Source: Callipepla californica brunnescens
Taxonomy: Eukaryota; Chordata; Aves; Galliformes; Odontophoridae
DNA: 64,000 bases
Assembly (NCBI GenBank): GCA_023055505.1
Contig: JALIRH010000043.1
Coordinates: 3,985,896 to 4,049,895, forward strand
Direction of reading: 5' to 3'
Shown here in pieces: positions 54,701 to 64,000 of the stretch. The notes beneath the pieces are model-generated. The model saw nothing but the letters and a program-made list of their open reading frames with translations, was not told where the DNA came from and ran no database searches. The position numbers were made by a program, and so were the translations under genes. The first letter of the stretch is position 1, and every line of letters starts with the position of its first letter.

Positions 54701-55446
54701 TGCCTTGAGCAATGCTGAGCCGGTTTGCTGTGTGACATGGGCGGCAGGAGAGCAGTCATTCACGGAGCGTGCCATTGCTGCAACGGCCGAAAACATTTCC
54801 AGGTGCAGAAGGAGGGCTATACAGGAAAGGATTTCAAAGATCCTCACTCCGATCCCTGGGAAAGCTGGTGGCAAGGGAAGAAATAATGTTGGGTTCAGTG
54901 GTGGTGTGTCCTGATCCTCTCGCTTTGATAACAACTGAAAAGCGGAAGGCAGATAGAAAATGACCTGGATGACAACGGTATAAATAGAAGCTCGGGTTTG
55001 TCTTCCAGGTACAGCTGTGGCGTAGCTGAGGATCAGAGCTGTTCCTGCACACACACTCAGTGCAGTTCATCAAGGCTCCACGTGGGCCGGGAGCCCCCAC
55101 GTAACTCGTGCACAGAGAAAATGGAACGGATTGCGGATCCTCGTGTGATTGTGCAGGAGCTCTCCAGGTGGGAGTGCCCCCGAGGACAGCCTGCAGGCAG
55201 CACCTCTGTGCAGACCGGTTCCTGTGCTTAAATCAGTTGAGTATCACTCTGCTGGAGGATGCAGTCCTTCCTTTCAGAGACCCCATAGGTGGTTCTTGCT
55301 GAAAATTGAGCAAGGCACGTGAACAGTTGACAGAAACTGCCTGCAGGTGAAGAAATAGTCCCATAGGGCAGATCATTAAAGCATACTTATGTGTGCAACA
55401 GAAACAGCGATATAAACAATACAGCCACATGAGGTTTTAACTCTTC

Positions 55447-55560
55447 TCTCAGGCTGGAGGGGCCCTGGACAGCTGATGGAGCTGCAGTGTCCCTGCTCAG
55501 TGCAGGGAGTGGGACCAAATGGCCTTTAAGAGTCCCCTCAAACTCAAAACAGTTCTATGA
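55447..55560 (+). mobile_element. CR1 3'-end fragment, sense, short
   Basis: The last 110 bp or so of a CR1 tail, ending near ctatgaactttatg. Diverged. Confidence 0.65.
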
Positions 55561-55929
55561 ACTTTATGAAAAATTCTATTATAATATGCAGACATAAATC
55601 AAAAACTAAAATACTAATTACTATTTCAGTGAATGTATGGCGTGCTACAAAACAAATGTGACTTTTTCTTTGCTTTAAAAGCACCTATAAGAATAGCAAT
55701 GGCACAACCAGCTTAATGTTTGCAGAGGTTTGTGCATTACAGGAGTGGGCTGAGACATCACCTGGTTCTTTATCCCAGAGATTGCCATGTCTTTCAGACC
55801 CTCAGGATGAGCGTTGGGTCCCAACTGAATCTTAGTATTTACTACTCTTTATTTTGCTACTCTTTATTTAACACAGAACAGCCTTTCTGGTGTTGAGCTG
55901 CCTTTCCCAGAACAAATAGCTGCATCTTC

Positions 55930-56210
55930 ATTCCCTGGTGAGAGCTCCCAGTGCACACAGATCCATGGGCACTGATGGGATGCACCCATGTGTGCTGAGA
56001 GCACTGGCCAGCAGGGCAAGGGAGGTGATCCTCCTCTCTGCTCTGGGGAGGCCACATTTAGAATACTGCTTCTACTTCTGGGCTCCCCAGTGCAAAAAAG
56101 GCAGGAATCTCCTCAAAGCAGTCCAGAGGAGGGCCACAAAGATGAAACAGGGCCTGGAGCATTTCCTTTATGAGGAAAGCTGGTTGGTCCTATCTGTACC
56201 GTGATTCCAT
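55930..56210 (+). mobile_element. CR1 LINE fragment, sense, internally deleted
   Basis: The translation runs [18 protein letters not shown] then directly [18 protein letters not shown] and [15 protein letters not shown]. These are two CR1 ORF2 regions normally several hundred bases apart, so the middle is deleted. Confidence 0.85.
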
Positions 56211-56459
56211 TGGGGTGAGCTGGCAGCAGGAAGAGAGATTCCTCTGTGACTGTTTCAGGATTTGTTTTGAGTCTTGCATATGAACAGAAGACTCAAAAAG
56301 TCCATGAATAAGTGTTAAGAGTTTCGTATGGAAATCCGCTCATGTTTCTTTGGGTACTTCAATCACAGCTTAAATCACAAAAGGCATTTTGTCTTTTAGT
56401 GAAAAGAAGAAAAAGAAGCAGACAATCAGACTTCAAACGTAAGCGATACAAAATGGCAA

Positions 56460-59400
56460 AATTCGGTTCAAAAATTAAGTATCTTTATTTTACAGGTTTA
56501 GAAAACTTTTACATTTTGTAACTAAAACAGGCTAAAGTCCTTTTTTTATTTTTATTTTTTAAAAAGCAAAACTGATGAAAAGAAACATCGCAATTTCAGC
56601 AGATCAGTCTTTTTCAAGTTTGTTTTCTTTTACCATATATGTGTGTGCCCAAAACAGGCAAACGTGGAAAACTCCATGGAGAAGACAACAGAGCAAGAGT
56701 ACTGTGGCAAAACCCTTGGGATGTTCACCAGCTCTCATCCTCACAATAGTTTTTCCTCCCCCCTTCCCCCACCCCCCCACGTTTTAAATTGCAGAAGGAA
56801 GAAACAAATCTACATTTGATGATTGGAAACGTGATGTCTTACAATTCACTAACACAGAAACACCTAGGATGATTTGCTGAGCTGGACACGAGGCCGTAAT
56901 TCAGGCAGATGAAGGGGCTGATCTCAAAACCATGGAACTATACAGACATACAGTGGGAAGAATGCACCCATACAGAACAAAAGAGCGGAGGTGGGTATTG
57001 CAGGAGGACCTAGAACCTCAGAAAAACAGATGTTTATCAAAACTTTATGACTTGGAAATGACATATATTTTTGTCTTGGGCACCGCAATGGCTCTTTCCT
57101 GTTTTCAGAAGATGGTACTGAGAAGAGAACATGTTACTGTTTCCAAACAACCACCACAAGACCTTACTCCTACCCCAGGCAGCCCAATTTTGCAAGTAAG
57201 CACGTAGCAACCACCACACCTACACTTTGTGCAAATGGTCAGAACGACCCTATTCACACCAGGCTGCCTACAGCTCTGCAACACAGTTACTTAAACTATG
57301 AAACCAATACACATGGTGTTTGTGATTACTGACTTGCTGACAAAATAAATGAGATGCAAGATAAAATCAGGGAAGGATACTCATCTGTCAGCACTGTTAA
57401 TGACTGACTGCATTGTTATAGAGAGACAAATTTTTCTTTAGGTTCCATCTGCGTTTCTCCATTTCCTTCCCACAGCCTCAGTGCATGCAGCATTAACAGC
57501 CCCTGTGTAAGAAAAATACTTGAACAGAGTTTTTAATGCCACAGCAGGACAACTCCCTCAGCTATTTATTTAGTTTTATTTATTCATTTATTTTAATTTA
57601 TGGGCCAAATTGCGAAGGTTTCGCAGTAGTTAAAAAATACAGCACAGTTTATTCATCGGGAGCACGCAAGCAGAATTAAATGGATGCATTCACAACCACT
57701 AAAAGGAACATCCCTCAGAGTTTGCAGCCACCACCCTATGTGCTATTATTTGTAAAGCACTTTCACAGAGACATTTAAAACTTTTCGACTGATGTTATCC
57801 CCAGCTCCCTAAAAAACGTTACAATAAACATCCAGGAAAGCAGCATTAGGAAAATATGTGTAATATTCTCTGGTCTTATCCCATAAATCCTGTTCATACT
57901 GCTGTTTGCCCACAGCCTCCTGCCTGATCCATGTATCCCAGTGACTTGCTCTAGCATCACTCAGACGCAGCTACCAGATCCCCAGCAATGTGCTGTATGA
58001 AAAACAAAGTACTGTGGTAAGGACAGAGCACAGATCATCCATTGCTGGGGCTGTAAATGCCTATCTTCCTTTATGAAAGGGGCTCTTCCTTCCCTATGTT
58101 GCTAAACTGAGCTATCTGTCAGGGACTTGTAGGACTGAAATGTGACACCCCCAAAGGATGAAGGCAATGTGTAACCCTGGAGTTTGAGTGCAAAACACAT
58201 TTCCTAGAGGTGGTGGATGCCCCATTGGGACAACACCCTCATTCAGTTTTGTTTGGCCTCGAAGAGGACAGGCAGTTGAACATGACAATCTTTGAAGGTT
58301 TCTTCCCACTGAACTTGGTGGAGAGGATGAGCGACAAAGCACAAGCTGAAGACAACTGGGCAACAGCTACTTAGAGCAGCTCAGACCACCACCATTTCCA
58401 CCACTCAGAGAGAAACAAGGCTGTCTCCCCACACAGACCCATCACCTCTGCATATTTTCAGCTAATTTTTACACTGAACACCCAAAGAAAGTTCACACCA
58501 CAGTGTGTGTGAGCTGCAACTCTGCTCCCAATTTCTAGCCAATAGATCATTTCAAGGCTTTCCCAAAGATGAGATTTTGCTATACGCAAAGTTAGGAAAT
58601 GTTAACATGCAGGAAAACGTGACAAGAAATCTGATAAACTGTATTACTGTCTTCAGTTAGAGAACACAACTGCAAATTAGCCTAAGAGTGCCCACTCATA
58701 ACCCATGGCAGCTGGCAGATCAAAGACAGAACCAAGAGTCACAGTATTACCAAGAACTGCTGGAAGAACAGAACTCAAACCAAATCAACTGCATAAAACC
58801 AGGTTAAGTTCTGTGCTGATGCCTGAAATGATGATTCAGTGTATAATATACTCATTCCTGATTCAAGAAAACTCAATTCAGGGCCATCATGTGTTATCTA
58901 TCACTGATCTAAAGATGGCGAAACCTCATTCTCCCACCACATAATCTGAATACTTGCCTGAATATTTCACCTTTGATATTCAAAGGTGAAAGACTCACAT
59001 AGGAGCATGTTATTGAAATGAAAACATTCCAGAGTGAAATTCAATGCAACTTCATCTACATTTCAAAATACAAGATTTCTTATCTCTGTAGAAAAAGCAC
59101 TGCAACTATTTAACGTGTGCTTTGATGCAATTTCTCCACAGAGGGTTTATGGGCCTTACATTAGCAAAACAAAGCCAAACATATCTTTGTAGGGCGACAT
59201 CTCACTGTCAACCACAATGCTTTCCTACTGAACTATAAACAGCCAACCATTGACCCTTCATGGACTTAAGGTTTCCCATGCTTCACATGGACAGCCACTG
59301 CAGTTGTTATCCTGTCTTCTTCCCTACTGCCAACCCCACATCTACCGATTTTAATACAGTTCCTACTTGAAAAATGATACATGCATTATACAGCTATGGG

Positions 59401-62400
59401 ACAAAGAGAAGACAGACAAAACTGCAGGGCAGAACTCTACGATCTCCTGATAAATAACTATGTGAGCACTCCAAGAGCCAATACAGCAGTTCTCTATTTT
59501 GTTCTTATTTTTTATTTTTTTACTGGGCTAGCCAGGGAAGGTATAACTACAGCTGAATGAAAGGAAGGAAGGAATCCCTCAAGGCCAAAGGCATTTAATA
59601 GGAAGTAGAAAGAAATTAAGCAGAGAACTGGCCTAAGTCAGTAACAAAGCTCTACGAACTGCAGGGTGAAACCATCCAGAGAGGCACTGAACACTTGGTG
59701 ACCCAACAACTTCATTCCGAAACACCTTTAAAACGAACAACAAAAACCAACAAAACAATAACTCTGAGCATTCTGTTGCCCACCAGATTCTACAATGCAA
59801 AGCAAGAACTGCAGGGAAATACATGTCTCCTAAATGTCATGTTATTTGACTGATGGATGCAGTCACCTTCAGCAAAGCTCCAATTTGTATTTACTGCAGC
59901 TCTGTTCAGTAGGTAGCTTCTTCCTGGCTCCACAGACTGTGCTATTTCCCAGCACACTTAGAAATCAACTGACATTAACATTACAGCCATAGAGTCTCAG
60001 TAACAATGCATCAGAGATGCAAAAACCAATTCTAAAACATGGAAATGGTCATGAAAAATGGAGGGCATTCTTAACAAGAGACAGACTGAGGGGTACTGTA
60101 ATAATAATAAAAAAAGAGCAGCTTCTGCAGGCCAAGTTTCACTGAGTATCTGAGATCAAGGAATCAGGTTAAAAAAATAAAAACAACAAAATCAAGAAAT
60201 TTGGTATGGTTAACATAAAAGAAACATGGAAAGTGAAAAAGATTACTCAAATTAACAGAGGATGTGGGGTACTTCTCCCTTGCTACTCTCATAAGGATCC
60301 TTGTTGTCATATCCTGCCTTCAGCTACATTTGTGAAACTCTTCAGGAGGATCAAACCCAAACAGTCAGTCCAATGCACTGACCTGTATTTAGAAATTTTT
60401 GACCAAGGAAAGAATCTGTCCCTTGCTACTCAGGTAATCCAAAGCGTTAAACATAAAGCACTTAATGCTACTCCAAAAGCAGCGTTTTAACTCAAGTTTA
60501 GTGTGGGATGTACATCTGCAATCATCAAATAAAATCAGAATTAACTACACTGAATATATTTTCATTTTCCTGTACAACATTATATTTTACATTAGGCAGT
60601 TTATGGAAAGACAGAAAAGCACAACCTTGGTTTCTGATGGAAGTGTGGAGGATCAGGGTCCAAACAGTCTCAGCCAAACTGGTGCACCAAAGGTGTACAG
60701 TACTGCAATAGTCAAAGTATGTGACTCTGTTTATATACTTTAACTGGAGATATTGCACTGAGTAACTATTTTTTTTTTCCACTCTGACATCTGTAGTTTG
60801 AGAAAAAGAAAAACACACACAAAAAACTTACACGTAAATAGATGGAAAAACATTGAAAACAAAGGTGAAGCATGTGCCCACCCATCTAGAATGAAACATA
60901 AAGCAACAGCGATATGCCTACAAGTTAGTGTTATAAATTCTTCAATTTTCATTGAGTTATAAACAAGTTGAGAAATAAGCTATTTCCTAACCCACACAAG
61001 AACAAATGTTAACATACATTTTCAAGAAGGTGATAAAACTTAATGCTTCATCATCAGAAATCTACTGACCTCCGTGTATAAAAATTACTCCCTATAGTAT
61101 TATGACTGAAAAAACAATCAAAGCAAAAACACAGAACTTGGAGTCATTCTCCAAACTTTTATCACTGTTTGTCAAGTTCATTATTTAAACAAAGGATTGG
61201 TTTCTTTATATATAAACTTACACAATGGTTTAAATTAAGGCATAATCCAGCTGGCCGATATTTTCAGTAAAACACCTCTGTTGCTTTTTAGTTCGTTGAA
61301 ATTCAGATTACCACTGGCAAACATAGTCCATCAAAGAGGATAATGAATAAAACAAAACCAAAAATAACCCCAATGTCTTTAATACTACAATCTTCCATTT
61401 GGGTCATTCATGAGTTAAATGCAGTGCAGGACTTGGGACTTAAACTATGAAATCAATCTACCAAACAGGTCTATAAGAAGAGGGTAAAATTTTGACTCCA
61501 CACTGTGGTTTTACAGAAAACTTTTCACATTCCAGAGAATGAATATTACCCAATCCAAAACAGATAAGAAGAGAAATAAACATCCAAAAAAGAAAACCAC
61601 AGGGCCAACTTCTGGAAGATCTAGCCAAAGAGATGATGGCAGAAGTTTAACAGGCAGACACTGAACCTTTTGGAAATCAACTCAACACGCCAACTGGAGA
61701 CTCTTAATTTAAAATCATTGCCTCAGACTGGAACACAATGATGATGCTTTTGTAAATGACATTTTACGCTCTCAACATGCTTTGAAAAGCATTTCTCCCA
61801 TGCAATTTAGGAACGTATTCTCTGATCCTGGAACATTTATGCTTTCTTTCTCAGTTCTATCATGAAGTGTTTGAAGCTTCAGGGGACTGCAATTTAAATG
61901 CAAAACACAAATGTTCATATATGGAACAAGTGGTACACAAATCTCTTCATCTCCCCATAAAAGATGCATAAAAGATTCAATCACGTTACACAAGAAAATG
62001 TATAATTTCAGGAATATAAATTAAGACCACCTGCACCCCAAATGGTTTTTACATTTACAAATTATGTCCTTTGCAATGCCACTTAGCAAGACGGGCAAAA
62101 TAGTGAGATCACAGCCTTTTTCCAGAACCTGATAGGCCATGCTTCAGCTACTCCTGGGATGGAGACAATACATTATCTGAGGCAGCTGATTGGTTACCAA
62201 GCAGCAAGTAGCTCTAAATCACAGCCTGCTATAGCACCGTGTGTTCCCTTGAGAATGAAAACATCAGATTATTTTCTTCAGAGTTGGTAATCACAACGAT
62301 GTTCCTTAAAGTTCTTCAGTTTGGGCTCTTGAGGTTTTACTTATTCTTTTTGCTTTTTACTGTAACAATGAAAATAATTAAGCTTATTTTAATGCTACTA

Positions 62401-63199
62401 CCTATTTGCCTATTTACCTGACTTGTATTTCATTTCCAAAGCAAACATTCTCAATACCCTTGCTCTACCAGGCAGTGTTCCATGACAAACACTTTCTTTT
62501 CAGAGAAAACGCCTGGAGTTCATTGGAGTGCTTAGTGAGCTTCTTGTAGCTCCATTTATCCTACCTTTTAAACTAGACTAGTAGCCAACGCAGGTACCTG
62601 GAAGTAAAAACAAAGAAGTTTAAGAGATGCATTTAATGCACCATGGTAGTATAAATCCTTTCAGAGACTGGTAATTCAACCATTCTCTCCATTTCCTGAA
62701 TGTCAGCTTATACTAAAGCATTCCCTTGCATCAATGGCTTTGACAAGTAGGAAAAGTGTAAAAGGTGACAATAGGGAAAGTGCTAAAGTCCTATCGAGTT
62801 TCTTTCAACTAAGCATTGTAGCAGACTTATTCAATGCTTTTCCTCCATGTTAACCTACACTATGCTAAAGCAGCAAAAATAGCCACAAAGCACAGAGTAC
62901 TGTGTAAATAAAGACTCTTAATACTACCCTGGTATAATTAAAATGGATCAAAGGCATTCACTAATAAAATGATAATTGAAATCCATACATCAGAACCCTT
63001 GTAGAGCACCATATTTCAGAAATACGTTCAAAGTGTACAGCTGTACCAAAGCTGGAGGCAGAACATTCTTTGTTGGATTTGATGATCAGATTCCCACCGA
63101 GGTTCCTCAATGAATGTGAATACTACAGAACCAGTCTAAATACATACTGGTTTTACACAAATGTTTGTGAGGGAAAATACAGAGTTCCTATCAAATTGT
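56460..63199 (-). other. SPPL2B: Putative long SPPL2B 3' UTR
   Basis: AT-rich sequence without coding or splice signals that I can support, lying downstream of the SPPL2B stop codon. Minus-strand AATAAA hexamers occur at 63199-63204 (overlapping the stop codon), within 57560-57600, and at 56484-56489 (the last before the CR1-containing intergenic DNA). If the last is used the UTR is about 6.7 kb; an earlier end is possible. It contains the perfect hairpin at 58966-58990. Confidence 0.45.
56484..56489 (-). terminator. SPPL2B: Candidate distal polyadenylation signal of SPPL2B
   Basis: AATAAA on the minus strand. It is the last hexamer I noted before the CR1-rich intergenic sequence. Confidence 0.35.
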
Positions 63200-63487
63200 T
63201 TATTCCAGCTGTTTTTGCTCTAGGTTTAGAGAATTACTTTCAAGGTCATCCTTGCTGTGCCCAGTTGGTTCCTCACTCTGTGTGATAGAAACTTCTGACT
63301 GTTCCGTCTTTGTGTCGTTATCAGCTGGCTCCTCTGCAGCCAAGGTGGGGCTGTGCAGCTCCTTCACATGGAGGGTAGGGTTGGCCATGTCCTCTGCCTC
63401 TTGCTGAGAAGCTGGTACATTGCTATCTTTAGGAAGCTGAGGGCAGTTGACAGAAGCTATCACCAAGGGAGGCTGAGGTAGGTCTTT
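63200..63487 (-). CDS. SPPL2B: Signal peptide peptidase-like 2B, last coding exon (partial gene)
   Basis: SPPL2B is a GxGD-type intramembrane aspartyl protease of the endolysosomal and plasma membrane that cleaves type II membrane stubs such as TNF-alpha and BRI2. This exon holds only its cytosolic C-terminal tail: KDLPQPPLVIASVNCPQLPK then DSNVPASQQEAEDM, and a Ser/Glu-rich end (NSLNLEQKQLE, stop TAA at 63200-63202). The PQLPKDSNVPAS stretch and the preceding DLPQPP align with the PQPPKDS-type tail of human SPPL2B as I remember it, and the gene order agrees. The membrane segments and catalytic YD/GxGD motifs lie beyond the window. The acceptor is ttctgcag. Confidence 0.82.
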   Translation of the reverse strand, partial: KDLPQPPLVIASVNCPQLPKDSNVPASQQEAEDMANPTLHVKELHSPTLAAEEPADNDTKTEQSEVSITQSEEPTGHSKDDLESNSLNLEQKQLE

Positions 63488-64000
63488 CTGCAGAAAGAAG
63501 ATGGCAGAGGGATGAAATACAAAAATTATTACTGCTGTGAATAAACATTAGTGTTTACAACAAACATACTCAACTCTAATCAGTTGTCAGGTACGATCAG
63601 AATGGTCATATGATGTGAAGATAAAAGGTGCAACATCCCTTACCACTCTCCAGTGACAGACATGTGCATAGTTATTCTCTCTCTGCCCTTTAGAGTGCAT
63701 AAGATGATTTTTGTTCCAGGGATTTGACCAATTTCTTAAAACCCAGTAAACCTTTGTTATTCACAATAAGTTTAGCAACAAGTTTCATATCAACTTTTCT
63801 TTAAATTCTTAAACAGAAGCTCAGTTTTGAGTTGCTGTTTTAGCTCATGACTTCTAGTCTAAAATTTTAAGATAGAATTTTGGTAAGGCTTTAGGAGGAA
63901 TGTATTACTAGACGTCTTGGTCCTAAAGAAACAAAAAACAACTTGCAGTGAAATACCTACAGGATTTGTAACTAGGAAATACTATTCCTCCAAATAAGAA
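63488..64000 (-). other. SPPL2B: SPPL2B intron (partial)
   Basis: AT-rich intronic sequence upstream of the last exon. No exon is seen before the window edge. Confidence 0.7.

Larger units (their letters stand above)
54701..56459. other. Intergenic region between TMPRSS9 and SPPL2B
   Basis: 1.8 kb with two sense-strand CR1 fragments (55447-55560 and 55930-56210). No gene is supported. Confidence 0.6.

Noticed and set aside
53853..54914. 353-residue open frame on the plus strand
   Set aside because: Same repeat-driven cause on the opposite strand; the Gln/Gly/Ser-rich translation mirrors the tandem unit.
53798..55054. 418-residue open frame on the minus strand
   Set aside because: It runs through the 15-16 bp minisatellite and CpG island; the repeat period keeps it open. 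The translation is low-complexity or arbitrary, with no known domain.
1..64000. Search for CRISPR arrays, operons, rRNA/tRNA genes or a wholly new gene system
   Set aside because: The window is vertebrate nuclear DNA. All tandem repeats found are mini- or microsatellites without spacers, and no cloverleaf or rRNA-like sequence was recognised.

Overview
The window looks like bird nuclear DNA, most probably a galliform such as chicken. The evidence is spliced vertebrate genes with GT/AG introns, many CR1 LINE fragments (the dominant avian retroposon), a lamin B2 tail ending in the CaaX box CSVM, and a conserved gene order. The order LMNB2 - TIMM13 - TMPRSS9 - SPPL2B matches human 19p13.3 with the same relative orientations. 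In chicken this block lies on microchromosome 28, but I infer that from synteny and have not verified it.

Layout. (1) 1-30115, plus strand: LMNB2 from intron 1 to the 3' end. Exon 1 lies before the window. Eleven exons (8307-25026) encode the last 533 residues, and a long 3' UTR follows. The introns hold three CR1 tracts (5430-6900, 12732-14640, 18296-20095). (2) 30116-31504: the LMNB2/TIMM13 intergenic region, positionally equivalent to the human lamin B2 replication origin, with a 26-bp minisatellite and the start of a CpG island. (3) 31505-31989, plus strand: TIMM13, complete, three exons, 101 residues, with two tiny G-tract introns. (4) 32924-45402, minus strand: TMPRSS9 (polyserase-1), complete coding sequence in 19 exons. 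The exon lengths sum to 3348 nt, exactly 1115 codons plus stop, with compatible phases at all junctions. A likely non-coding first exon lies in a CpG island at 54403-54700, giving a first intron of about 9 kb that contains CR1 pieces and a 15-16 bp minisatellite. (5) 56460-63487, minus strand: the last coding exon of SPPL2B (63200-63487) and a putative AT-rich 3' UTR of about 6.7 kb. The remaining 0.5 kb is SPPL2B intron.

The genes share a neighbourhood, not a pathway. LMNB2 encodes a nuclear lamina filament protein, TIMM13 a mitochondrial intermembrane-space chaperone, TMPRSS9 a type II membrane protein with three serine protease domains, and SPPL2B an intramembrane aspartyl protease. TIMM13 and TMPRSS9 are convergent, with about 0.6 kb between their polyadenylation signals.

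The most notable points are a second LDL-receptor class A module between protease domains 2 and 3 of TMPRSS9; the near-identical exon lengths of its three protease units; the Ser-to-Ala change in domain 3; G-tract introns in TIMM13; and the replication-origin-syntenic spacer. I found no CRISPR array, operon, rRNA, tRNA or wholly unknown gene system. The long open frames that are not listed are antisense or repeat-driven.
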